A DNA stretch of 64,000 nt from Datisca glomerata (Eukaryota > Streptophyta > Magnoliopsida > Cucurbitales > Datiscaceae), in the NCBI GenBank assembly GCA_003255025.1, contig QANY01005074.1, positions 115,252 to 179,251 of the forward strand, in the 5' to 3' direction. The position numbers were made by a program, and so were the translations under genes. The notes below the pieces were generated by a model, which did no database searches, was not told where the DNA came from, and saw nothing but the letters and a program-made list of their open reading frames with translations. This document shows positions 48,400 through 59,985 of this stretch, in pieces; the stretch's first letter is position 1; the number at the start of each line of letters is the position of its first letter.

Positions 48400-49960
48400 G
48401 ACGAAGATAGAGTAATGGGAAGAGAGAGAGAGATAATATGGGAGTGAGAGAGAGAGAGAATGAGAGAGAATGAGGGAGTTAGGGATATATAACGATAGAA
48501 AGAGAGAGAGGGAGATAAGAGAGAGAAGGGGAAATAGAGAGAGAAAAAGAGAGAGTGAGGGGGGAGTGAGAAATAACGGGGGATCGAGAGAGAGAGAAAA
48601 AAAAGTGAAGAGAGATTGAGAAGAGAGAGAGAGGGAGAGAAAGATAACGGGGGAGAGAGAAAGAGAGAGATAACGAGAGAGATAGAGGGATAAAGAGAGC
48701 GAGTGAGAATAAGAGAGATAGAGAGAGAGTGATAGAGAGAGAGACTTGCGAGAGAGTGGGGGAGAGAGAGGGTGTCAGGGTGAGAGAGATAGATAGGGAG
48801 AGAGTGAGAGTGAGTGATGGATAGAGAAAGTGTGAGAGAGAGAGAAGGAGGGAGTGAAGGATAGATAGAAAGATAGAGATAGCGACAGAGAGAGACAGAG
48901 AAAGAGAGAGCGGGGTGGAGACAAAATGAGTTAGTGTGAGAGAGAAAGAGAGAAGGAAAGAAGACAAAACTGGAGAGAGAGGGAGAGAGCAAGAGAGAGT
49001 GAGAGAGAATGAGAGTGTGAGAGAGAGTGAGAGAGAATGAGAGAGAGAGAGTGAAGGGAGAGTGAAAGTGATAGAGAGAGAGTTAGAGAGGGCGAGAGAG
49101 AGAGTGACAGAGAATGGGATAGATAAAAAGATAGAGAGCTACAGAGAGAGAGGGAGAAAGTGAGAGAGATTGAGCAAGAGGGAGCGAGAGAGAAACATAG
49201 AGAGAGAGTGAGGGGGATGGAGTGAGAGCGAGAAAGAATGAGTGAGAGAGTGAGAGAGATAGAAAGTGAGTGAGTAGTGAGAGAGAGGGGGGAGAGTGAG
49301 TCAGTAGTGAGAGAGAGAGAGTGTGTGAGAGAGAGAGAGAACGTGAGAGAGATAGAGAGGGAGAGAGAGCGAAAGAGAGAGAGATAGGGAGAGAGAGAGG
49401 AGGGAGAGAGTAAGAGAGATAGAGAGAGAACATGAGAGAGACAAAGGGAGAGAGGGGGAGAGAAAGAGAGATAACAAGGGAGCGAGAGAGAGGGACAGGG
49501 AGAGAGAGAGTGAAAGATATATAATGGGAGAGAGAGAGGGAGAGAGAGTGAGGGAGTGATAGATGGATCGATAGAGAGCGATAGAGAGAGTGAGAGTGAG
49601 AGTGATAGAGAGAGAAGGAGGGAGAGAGAAAGAGAGAGATAACGAGAGAGAGAGATTGATAGATAGAGAGCAAGAGAGAGCAGGAGAGAATGACAGAGAG
49701 AGATAGCGAAAGAGAGAGAGAGTGAGTGAGAGAGTGAGAGAGAGTGTGTGAGAAAGAGAAGAGAGAGAGAGAGAGGGGGTAGAGAGATAGCCAGGGAGAG
49801 AGAAATAGAGACAGAGGGGGAGAAAGAATGAGGGAGTGAGAGATAGATAGATAGAGAGAGTGACAGAGAGAGGGAGAGAGAGAGACAGGGAGAGAGAGAT
49901 TGAGAGAGTTACCATGAGTGAGAGCAAGAGAGAGGGTGAGAGAGAAGGAGCGAGAGAGAG
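48400..49960 (+). repeat. Sub-type A segment, partner of 30,700-32,250
   Basis: See 30,700-32,250 for the shared anchors. This copy differs by scattered substitutions and small indels, for example ttgcgagagagtggggg where the other has atgcgagagagaggggg. It lies immediately left of the macro-repeat copy starting near 49,800. Confidence 0.7.
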
Positions 49961-50460
49961 AGAGACAATGTGAGAGAGACAGAGAGAGGGAGAGAGACAG
50001 AGAAAGGGGACAAGAGAGTGAGAGAGAGAGAGACAGAGAAATGGGGCAAGAGAGTGAGAGAGAGAGACAGAGAAAGGGGGTAAAAGAGTGAGAGAGAAAA
50101 TGTGAGAGAGACAGAGGCAGGGAGGGGGAGAGATAGAGAGAGATAACATGAGAGTGAGAGTGAGAGAGAGAGCGAGAGAGTCAGCGAGTGAAAGAGAGAG
50201 AGACTTAGAGAGAGAGAGAGAATGGGGGAGTGAGGGATAGATAGCGATAGAGAGAGTGAGGGAGATAAGTGAGGGATAGATTGCGATAGAAGGAGAGAGA
50301 GGGAGATAAGTGAGGGAGAGAGGGAAATAGAAAGAGACAGAGAGAGTGAGGGGGAGGGAGTGAGAAATAACTGGGGAGCAAGAGAGAGAGAAAAAGTGAA
50401 GAGAGATTGAGAAGAGAGAGTGAGGGAGAGAAAGATAACGGGGGAGAGAGAAAGGGAGAG

Positions 50461-50500
<40 letters not shown>

Positions 50501-53500
50501 GGATAGAGAGAGCGAGAGAGAATGAGAAAGATAGAGAGACTGAGAGAGAGCGAGAGAGAGTGATAGAGAGAGGGAGAGAGAGAGAAGAGACAGAGGCCTG
50601 AGAGAGAGGGAGAGGGAGAAAGAGAGGGTGTCAGAGTGAGAGAGAAAGGGAGTGAAGGAGTGAAAGAGAGAGAGAAGGGGGAGAGAGCAAGAGAGGGAAA
50701 GAGAGAGAGGGAGGGAGTGAGAGAGAAGGGGGAAAGAGAGTGAGATAAGGAAAGAGAGACAAAGAGAGAGAGAGAGGGGGAAAGAGAGAGAGATAAGGAA
50801 AGAGAGACAAAGAGAGAGAGACAGAGAGAGAGGGAGAGTAAGTGAAGGAGAGATAGTGATGTGGGAGAGAGAGAGAGGGAGAGAGATAAGGAAAGGGAGA
50901 CAGAGAGGGTAAGTGTTGAGAGAGAGAGTGAGTGAGTGAGTGAGAAAGAGCGAGAGAGACAGGGAGAGTGGAAAGATTAAAAAGCGAGAGTACGAGAAAG
51001 AGAAAGAAGAGAGAGAGAGGGGGGAAAGAGAGAGAGAAGGAGCAAGAGTGAGAGAGAGATAACGGGGGAGAGAGAGAACGAAAGAGAGAGGGCAAGAGAA
51101 AGAGAGATAGAGAGAGGGAGAGAGAAATAGAGAGAGAAAGAGAGAGAGATAACGAGGGAGTGAGAGAGACAAAGAGAGAGAGGGAGGGGGAGAGAGTGAG
51201 GGATTGAGAATATTAGGGAGTGAAAGATACAAAGATAGATAGATAGAGATAGAGAGAGAGGGAGAGAGAGAGATACATAGATAGATAGAGAGAGTGTGTG
51301 TGAGTGAGGGAGTGAGAAAATGAGGGAGTGATAGAGAAAGATAAATAGATAGAGAGGGAGAAAGAGAGAGAGAGAGAGAGAAAGAGAGAGAAAGAGACAA
51401 AGAGAGAGATAACAGGGGAACAACAGAGAGAGTGAGGGGGAGAGAGAGAGGCAGAAGGGAGAGAGAGAAAGAGAGAGAAGAGAGAGAGAAGGAGAGAGAG
51501 AAGGAGAGAGAGAAATAACTAGGATGTGAGAGAGAGGGGGAAAGAGAGAGAGAGGGGGGAGTGAGAGATATATAGGGAGATAGAGGAGTGAGAGAGAGTG
51601 AGACAATGTGAGAGAGACAGAGGGAGGGAGAGGGAGATAACGAGTGTGAGAGAGAGGGACAAAGAGACTGGGGAGAGAGAGCGAGAGAAAGAGAAAGAAA
51701 GAGGGAGTGAGAGAGAATGTGAGAGTGACATAGAGAGAGACGAGGGGAGAGAAACATGGGAGTGAGAGAGAGAGTGAGGAGTGAAAGATAGATAACGGAA
51801 GAGAGAAAAAGACATAGATAAAGAGAGAGAAAGTGAGCGAGAGAAAGTGAGCGAGAGAAAGTGAGAGAGAGAGAGAGAAAGTGAGAGAGAGAGAGAATGA
51901 GCTAGTGAGAGATAGATAGATACATTGAGGGCGATAGATGAAGATAGAGAGGGGGAGAGTGACAGAGACAGAGAATGAGGGAGAGATAGATAAATAGATA
52001 GATAGAGAAAGTGAGAGAGAGAGAGAGAATGATGGTGTGAGGGATAGATAGTGACAAAGAGAGAGAGAGAGGGAGAGAGCGAGAGGTAACATGGGAGAGA
52101 GAGATAAGAAAAGTGAGACAAAGAGAGACAAAGAGAGAGGGAGAGTAAGTAAGGGAGAGAGAGAAAGAGAGTTAGAGAGAGGAGGAGAGAGAATTAGGGA
52201 GTGAAAGATGGATAGATAGAGAGAGTAACATAGATAGAGAGAGATGGTGTGAGAGATGGAGAGAGAACGAGGGAGAGAGAATGAGGTAGAGAGAGATAGA
52301 TACATATAAAGAGAGAGGGACAGAGAGAGAGAGAGTATGAGGGAGAGAGATAAATAAATAGAGAGAGAGAGAGGAGAATGAAAGAGTGAGGCATAGATAG
52401 TGATAGAAAGAGAGAGAGGGAGGGAGAGAAAGAGAGATAACATGGGAGAGAGATAAGGAAAGAGAGACAGAGAGAGAGTAAAAGAAGGAGTGAGCGAGTG
52501 AGTGAGTGAGAGAGTGAGAAAGGGAGAGTGAAAAGAGATTGAGAAGAGGAAGAGCGAGAGAGAGTAAGACGGGGGAAAGAGAGAGAGAAAGAGCAAGAGG
52601 GAGAGAGAGATATATATAACGAGGAGAGAGAGAGCGATAGAGAGAGAAAGTGAGAAAGAAATAGAGACTGAGAGAGCGAGAGATACTGGGGGAGTGAAAG
52701 AGAGAGAGTGATAAGGAGAGAGTGAGGGATTGAGAGAATAAGGGAGTGAAAGATACAAAGATGGATAGCTAGAGAGATAGAGAGAATGAGGAAGAGATAG
52801 ATAGATAGAGAGCGATAATGTGTGTGAGGGGGAGTGAGAAAATGAAGGAGTGAGAGATAGATATATAAATAGATAGATAGAAAGAGAAAGAGAGAGAGAG
52901 AGACGGAGAGATAGATAACGAAGGAACGAGAGAGAGAGATAGTGAGGGGGAGGGAGAGAGAGATGACGGGGGTGCGAAAGAGAGAGTTAAAGAGAGATAG
53001 AGAAAGAGAGAGAGGGAAAGAGAGAATGAGGGAGTGAGGGATAGATAGAAAATTAGAGAGAGCGATAGAGAGAGAGACAGAGAAGGAGTGAGAGAGAGAG
53101 AGAGACAATGTGAGAAAGAGAGAAAGAGAGAGAGAGAGAAAGATAACGAGAGAGAGGGGAGGACAGAGAAACCAGGAGTGAGAGCGAGAGAGAGAGAGAG
53201 AGGGAGAAGAAGGTGAGAGAGAGAGAGAGAGACAACATGAGAGAGACAGAGAGAGGGAGAGAGACATAACGAGAGAGGGAGAGAGACATAACGAGAGAGA
53301 GAGAGAAGGGGGAGAGTGAGAGAGAGTGAGAGAGAGAGAGAACGTGACAGAGACAAAGGGGGAGAGCGAGAGATAACATGGGAGTGGGAGAGATAGATAA
53401 AGAGTTAGAGGGAGGGAGCGAAAGATAGATAATGGAAGAGAGAGAGAGGCAGAGATAGAGACATAGAGAAAGAGAGATAGAGAGAGAGCGAGGTATAGAG

Positions 53501-54715
53501 AGAATGAGGGAGTGAGAAATAGGTAGATAGATAGATTGACATCGATAGATAGAGATAGGGAGAGAGAGAGAGAATGAGCGATGGAGAGAGAGAGTCAAAA
53601 AGTGACAGAGAGAATGAGGGAATGAGGGATAGATAGAAAGATAAAGATACGAGAGAGAGAGAGAGAGAAAATGGGGTGGAGAGAGAATGAGTTAGTGTGA
53701 GAGAGAAAGAGAAGGCATAGCGGGAGAGAGAGAGAGAGAGAGAGAGTAAGAGAGAGTGAGTGAGAATGAGAGAGAGCAAGAGAGAATGAGAGAGACAGAG
53801 AGGGAGATAACGGGAAAATGAGAGAGAGAGAGAACGGGAAAATGAGAGAGAGAGAGAGATAGTGAGAGAGAGAGTCAGAGTGACAGAGAGTGGGATACAT
53901 AGATAGATAGATAGATAGAGAGATACAGAGAGAGAGAGAAACAAAGAGTGATTGAGCAAGAGAGAGCGAGAGAGAAACAGAGAGGGAGAGAGTGAGGCGG
54001 AGGGGGTGAAAAATAACGAGGGAACAAGACAACGAGAAAGGGGGAGTGAGAGCGAGTGAGAGAGAGTGAGTGAGTGAGAGTGGGGGAGAGAGAGTGAGAG
54101 AAAGAGAGAGAATGTGAGAGAGACAGAGAGGGAGAGAGATATAGAGAGAGAGTGTGGGAGAGAGAGGTGTGAGAGAGCGAAAGAGAGAAAGGGAGAGAGC
54201 AAGAGAGAGGCGAGGAGAGAGAAAGATTACAGAGGAGAGAGAGTGAGAGAGTGAAAGATATATAATGGAAGAGAGAGAGGGAGAGAGAGTGTGAGGGAGT
54301 GAGAGATAGATAGATAGATAGATAGAGAGCGATAGATAAAGAGAGGGAGAGAGAGTGAGAGTGACAGAGAGAGAAGGAGGGAGAGAGAAAGTGAGAGATA
54401 ACGAGAGAGAGAGAGAGCGAGAGAGGGAGAGAGAAAATGAGGGAGTGAGAGATAGATAGATAGATAGAGTAACAGAGAGACAAAGAGAGAGGGAGAAAGA
54501 TAAAGAGAGAGAGGGAGAGAGAGACGGGGAATGAGAGCGAGAGAGAGGGAGAGAGAGATGGGGAATGAGAGCGAGAGTGAGGGAGAGGGAGAGAGAAGGA
54601 GTGAGAGAGTGAGAGATAACGTGAGAGAGACAGAGAGAGGGAGAGAGACATAACGAGAGAGAGAGCGGGACTGTGAGGAGTGAGAGAGAGGGAGAGGGAG
54701 TGAAAGGTAGATAAC

Positions 54716-54754
<39 letters not shown>

Positions 54755-56800
54755 AGAGAGGGAGATAGAGTGTGTGAGATAGAGAGAGAGTGACAGAGAG
54801 AAAGAGGTAGAGATGGAGAGAGAGATGGGGAGAGGGTGCAAGATAGAGGGGGAGAATGAGAGAGAGAGACAGCGAGAGAGTGAGAGTGTGAGTGTGTAAG
54901 AGAGAGAGAGAGAGAGTGAGGGAGGGAGAGAGAAAAGAGAGAGCGGGGGTAGAGAGAATGAGAGTGGGAGAGAGAGATAACCGGGAGAGAGAGATTGAGG
55001 GAGTGAGAGATAGATGGATAGAGAAGGTGACAGAGAGAGAGACAGAATGTGAGTGAGATAGAGAAAGGGAGAGAGAGTGAGAGAGAGAAAGGGAGAGAAA
55101 GGAGGGAGAGAGCGAGAGAAAGAATGTGAGAGAGACAAAGAGAGAGAGGGGGAGAGAGAGATAACAAAGGAGTGAGAGAGGGAGAGAGAGAGAAAGAGAG
55201 AGAGTGAGTAGGAGAGTGAAAGATATCTAACGGGAGTGAGAGAGAGGGAGAGGGAGAGAAATAGAGAGTGAGTAAGAGAGTGAAAAATATATAACGGGAG
55301 TGAGAGAGGGGGGGAAATAGAGAGTGAGGGAGTGAGAGATGGATAGATAGAGAGTGTTAGATAGAGAGAGGGAGAGAGTGAGAGTGATAGAGAGAGGAGG
55401 GAGAGAGAAAGAGAGAGATAACAAGAGAGAGAGATGGAGAGAGAGCAAGAGTGCGAGAGACAATGAGAGAGAGAGATAGCGAGAGAGAGAGAGAGAGAAG
55501 AGAGAGAGAAGAGAGAGAGGGGGTAGAGAGAATGAGAGAGAGAGGGGGGGATAGAGAAGAAGTGAGAGAGAGAGAGACAACGTGAGAGAGGGATAGAGAC
55601 ATAACAAGAGAGAGATGGAGAGACAGAGAGAGAGAGAGTGAGTGAGGGAGAGAACGTGAGAGAGACTAAGACAGAGAGAGAAGGGGGAGTGAGAGAGAGA
55701 TAGAATGATTGGGAGAGAGAGAGAGTAAGTCAGGGAAAGAGAGAGTGAGTGAGTGAGAGAGAGAGTGAAGAGAGATTTAGAAGAGAGAGTGAGAGAGAGA
55801 AAGATAATAGGGGAGAGAGAAAGAGAGAGATGATGAAAGAGAGGGAGAGCGAGAGAAAGGGGGAGAGAGAGCAAGAGTGAGCGAGAAAGAATGAGAGAGA
55901 GAGATAGAGTTATAGAGAGAGAGCGAGAGAGAGAGCGAGAGAGAGAGAGAGTAGAGAGCAGAGAGAGAGAATAGACGGAGAGAAAGGGGGAGTGAGAGGG
56001 AGAGATAGGGAGTCAGAGTGAGAGAGAGAGGGAGAGAGAAGGAGTGAGAAAGAGTAAGAGAGAGAGGGGGAGAGGGAGTGAGAGAGAGAGAACGTGACAG
56101 AGACAGAGAGACTGAGAGGGAGAGAGAGAGATAACATGGGAGTGAGAGAGAGAGTGAGAGAGAGGGACTGAAAGATAGATAATGGAAGAGAGAGAGAAAG
56201 AGAAAGAGAAAGAGAAAGAGAGAGAGAGATAGAGAATGAGGTAGAGAGAGATAGATAGATAGATAGAGACAGTGATAGAGAGAGTATGAGGGAGAGAGAT
56301 AGATAGATAGATAGAGCGAGAGAGAGAGGAGAATGAGGGAGTGAGGGATAGAAAGTGACAGAGACAGAGAGGGAGGGAGAGAAATAGAGATAACGTGGGA
56401 GAGAGATAAGGAAAGAGTGATAAGGAGAGAGTAAAAGAACGTGTGTGAGAGTAAGTGAGTGAGTGAGTGAGAGAGAGAGAGGGAGAGTGAAGAGAGATTG
56501 AGAAGAGGGAGAGGAGAGAGAGAAAGAGGGAGAGAGAGAGAGACGGGGGAAAGAGAGAGAGAAAGAGCAAAAGAGAGAGACAGAGATAACGGGGGAGAGA
56601 GAGGGCGACAAAGGGATAAATAAATAGAGAAAGAGTGGGAGAGAGATAACGGGGAAGTGAGAGAAAGAGAGTGAGAAAGATTGAGGGATTGAGAGAATAA
56701 GGGAGTAAAAGATACAAAGATAGATAGGGAGAGAGAGAGAATGAGGGAGCGATAGATAGATAGATAAACATGGAGTGTGTTTGTTAGTGATGGAGTGAGA
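49800..56800 (+). repeat. Macro-repeat copy 2 (partner of 36,000-42,800)
   Basis: Collinear with 36,000-42,800 through the anchors listed there. The offset is about 13.9 kb at the left, 13.4 kb in the middle and 14.1 kb at the right. This copy lacks the 655-bp block inserted at 40,793 in copy 1 and has extra sub-type A-like material around 54.2-55.6 kb, for example atataatggaagagag and gtgaaagatatctaacggg. Confidence 0.7.
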
Positions 56801-56811
56801 AAATGATGGAG

Positions 56812-57365
56812 TGAGAGAGAACGAGATAACGGGGGAGTGAATGAGAGAGATTGAGAGAGGGATTGAGAGAATGAGGGAGTGAGGGGAGAGGGAGAGAGAG
56901 AGAAAAGAGAGAGAGTGTGTGTGAGAGAGAGTGAGAGAGAAAAGAGAGAGAGTGAAGGAGAGAGAGAGTGTGAGTGAGTGAGAGAGAGAGAGAGTGAGTG
57001 AGTGAGAGAGTGAGTGAGTGAGTGAGAGAGAGAGAGCGAGAGAGAGATAGAGATAGTGGTAAAGCGAGGGAGTGACAGAGAGTAAGGGGGAGGGAAAGAG
57101 TGATAATGGGTGACCGAGAGAGAAAGAGAGAGAGAGAGTGAGTGAGTGAGTGAGAGAGAGAGCGAGAGAGAGAGAGAGAGATAATGGTAAAGCGAGGGAG
57201 AGACAGAGAGTGAAGGGAGGGAGAGAGTGATAATGCGTGACCGAGAGAGAAAGAGAGAGAGAGAGTGAGTGAGAGAGAGGGGGGAGAGAGAATAAGGGAG
57301 AGTCAAGGGAGGGAGAGAGAGAGAGAACGAGAGAGAGAGTAAGTGAGTGAGGGAGAGAGATAGTG
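56812..57365 (+). repeat. Segment repeated from 47,560-48,180
   Basis: It starts abruptly inside gatggagtgagagagaacg, where the preceding text belongs to the macro-repeat context. It then follows 47,560-48,180. The internal pair headed by ggtaaagcgagggag has a spacing of 129 bases. Confidence 0.75.
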
Positions 57366-57893
57366 AGTGCGAGAGAGAAAGAAAGTGAGAGAAGAAATAT
57401 GGAGAAGAGAGAGACAGAGAGAGAAATAGAGCGAGAGAGAGGGAGAGAGAGAACGAGAGAGAGTCAGTGAGGGTGAGTGATAGCGAGTGAGATAGAGAGA
57501 GTGTGTGAGAAAAGAGTTAGGGAGAAGAGAGAGACAGAGAGAGAAATAGAGAGAGAGATAGGGAGATAGAATGGGAGGGGGAGAGAGAGAGATAGAGAGA
57601 AAGAGAGAGAGTGAGAGGGAAAGAGAACAGATAGGGAGAAGATAGACCGACAGAGAGAAAGAGAATGAGAGAGAGAGTGGGGAAAGAGAGAGAGCAAGAA
57701 CAAGGGAGACAGAGAGAGATAATATGGGAGAGATAGGGAAAGAGAGAGGTGAGAGAGAGAGATAAGGAGAGAGGTGAGAGAGAGAAAGATAGAGAGAGAG
57801 AGACAGAGAAAGAGAGAGAGAGATAACGAGAAAGCGAGAGAGAGACAATGAGTGAGGAGAGGGAGAGAGAAAGAAAAGAGAAAGAGAGAGAGA

Positions 57894-57909
57894 GTGTGTG
57901 TGTGTGTGA
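57894..57909 (+). repeat. (GT)n tract
   Basis: A GT run of 16 bases followed by agtgtgagagagagtg. Another run lies at 58,456-58,470, directly before the gagtgagggattgagaaa word. Both are simple microsatellites inside zone 5. Confidence 0.85.
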
Positions 57910-58246
57910 GTGTGAGAGAGAGTGAGAGGAAGAGAGAGAGAGAGACTGTGTGAGAGAGAGAAGAGAAGGTGAATAGAGATAAAGTGAGAGAGGGGGAGAG
58001 AGGGAAAGAGAGAAAGAGATAGAGATAGAAATAACAGGAGAGCGAAAGTGAGACAGAGAGTGAGGGGGAGGGGGAGAGAGAATAGGGGACCGAGAGAGAA
58101 AGAGAGAGAGAGGGGGAGAGAGAGTGTGTGGGGGAGAGAGAATCAGGGAGAGGATAAATTGATAGATAGAGAGAGCAAGAGAGATAGAGAGAGAGAATGA
58201 GAGAGAGTGGGAGAGAGAGCGAGATTGAGAGAGGGAGAGTCAGTGT

Positions 58247-58285
58247 GGGGGGGGGGGGGGGGGGNGGGGGGGGGGGGGGGGGGGG
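58247..58285 (+). other. Poly-G run with one N (probable sequencing or join artefact)
   Basis: Eighteen G, an N at 58,265, then twenty G. No other G run of this length occurs in the window, where G runs are usually under ten. The surrounding text is ordinary GA array (gagggagagtcagtgtg before, agagagagaagatatag after). A homopolymer containing an ambiguous base is best read as an unresolved join or low-quality fill. Confidence 0.85.
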
Positions 58286-59121
58286 AGAGAGAGAAGATAT
58301 AGGGAGAATAGTGAGACTGAGAGAGAAAAAGAGAGTGAGAGAGAGTGTGCGGGGAAACAGAGAGAGCGAGAATGAGAGAGAGCGAGAACGAGAGAGAGAG
58401 AGGGAGAGAGAGAGATAACGAGAGAGAGAGATTAAGAAAGAGAGAGGGATAGAGAGTGTGTGTGTGTGTGAGTGAGGGATTGAGAAAATGAGGGAGTGAG
58501 AGAAACATAGATAGATTGATAGAGAGAGAGAGAGATAACGAGAAAGCGAGAGAGAGACAAAGAGTGAGGGGAAGGGAGGGAGCGAGGGAGAGAGAGAGAA
58601 GAGAGATAGTGTGTATGAGAGAGAGGGAGAGCGAGAGAGAGAGAGAGAAAGAGAGAGAGTGAGGGGAGAGAGTGTGAGTGAGTGAGTGAGAGAGCGAGAG
58701 AGAGAAGAGAGAGAAAAGAGAGAGAGAAAAGAGAGAGAGTGAGAGAGAGGAGAGAGAGAGGAGATAGGGAGAAGAGAGAGACCGAGAGTGAGAAATAGAG
58801 TGAGAGAGAGGGGGAAAGAGAGAGCGAGAACGAGAAACAGGGAGAGTGAGAGAGGGCGATAGAGAGAGAGTGAGGGTGAGAGAGAGGGCGGGAGAGAGAG
58901 AGAGAGTAAAAGAGAGAGTGAGAGCGAGAGAGAGAGAAAGAGAGAGAGAAAGTGAGTGAGAGAGAGAAAGTGATAGAGAGGAGAGTGAGTGAGAGAGAAA
59001 AGAGAGAGAGTGAGAGAGAGCAGAGATAGGGAGAAGAGAGGGACCGAGAATGAGAAACAGGAGAGAGAGAGATAACGGGGGGAGAGAGAGATAGGGCGAT
59101 AGAGCGATAGTGAGGGTGAGA

Positions 59122-59152
<31 letters not shown>

Positions 59153-59961
59153 GAAAAGAGAGAAAGAGAGAGAGGGAGAGAGAGAGATAACAAGGGAGTG
59201 AGAGAATGAGGGAATGAGAGATAGATAGTTAGATAGATAGAGAGAGAGAGAATGATAAAGAGAGAATGAGGGAGAGATAGATAGATGGATAGAGAGAGCG
59301 ACAAAGAGAGAGAGTGTGTGTGTATGAGTGAGGGATTGAGAAAATGAGTGAGTGAGAGATACATAGGTAGATAGATAGAGAGAGTGTGAGAGAGGCGGAG
59401 AAAGTGAGAGAGAGATAATGAGAAAGCGAGATAGGGACAGAGAGTGAGGGGAGGAAGGTAGAGATAGAAGAGAGAGAGAGAGAGACAGAAGGGATAGAGA
59501 AGGGAGAGAAAGTGTGTGTGAGAGAGAAAGAGAGAGTGAGGGAGAGAGAGAATGAGTGAGTGAGAGAGAGAGTGAGAGTGAGAGAGATTGAGAGAGAGAG
59601 AGAGATAATTTTAAAGCGAGATAGAGACAAACAGTGAGGGGGAGGGAGGGAGTGATAATGGGTGACCGAGCGAGAAAAAGAGAGAGAGAGGGAGAAAATG
59701 AGGGAGAGAGAGAGCGAGTGAGTGAGTGAGAGAGTGTGAGGGAGAGAGAGTGAGTGTGTGAGACAGAGAGAGAAGAGGAAGAGAAAAGAGAGAGAGTGAG
59801 TGAGTGAGAGAGAGAAGAGAGAGGGAGAACAGAGAGAACGAGAGAGAGAGTGTGAGAAAGAGAGGGGGAAAGAGAGAGCGAGAACGAGAAAGAGGGAGAG
59901 AGAGAGAGAGAGGGCGAGAGAGAGAGATATAATGGGGGAGTGAGAGAATGAATGAATGAGA

Positions 59962-59985
59962 GATAGATAGATAGATAGATAGATA
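59962..59985 (+). repeat. (GATA)6 microsatellite
   Basis: Six consecutive GATA units, the longest run I found. They are preceded by a short GAAT run (aatgaatgaatgag) and followed directly by a short GT run. It is an expansion of the gatagatagatag word found throughout the array. Confidence 0.9.

Larger units (their letters stand above)
30600..57310 (+). repeat. GA array, zone 4 (two alternating sub-types)
   Basis: A word close to gtgaagagagattgagaag recurs through this zone (for example about 32,653, 36,833, 39,160, 41,668, 44,738, 48,600, 50,391, 52,529 and 56,487). Sub-type A is marked by ataaccagggagagaga, gagttaccatgagtgagag and gacagaatgagttagtg-like words (about 30.7-36.5 and 48.4-50.4 kb). 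Sub-type B is marked by gaaagatacaaagatagata and gagtgagaaaatgaaggag (about 37-48 and 51-57 kb). The A-B-A-B order reflects large segmental duplications annotated separately. Confidence 0.6.

Noticed and set aside
58247..58285. Poly-G run as a real G-quadruplex regulatory element
   Set aside because: It contains an N and is unique in the window, so an assembly artefact is more likely.
59962..59985. GATA run as a GATA-factor binding cluster
   Set aside because: GATA words occur throughout the array as part of the repeat vocabulary, with no promoter or gene nearby.
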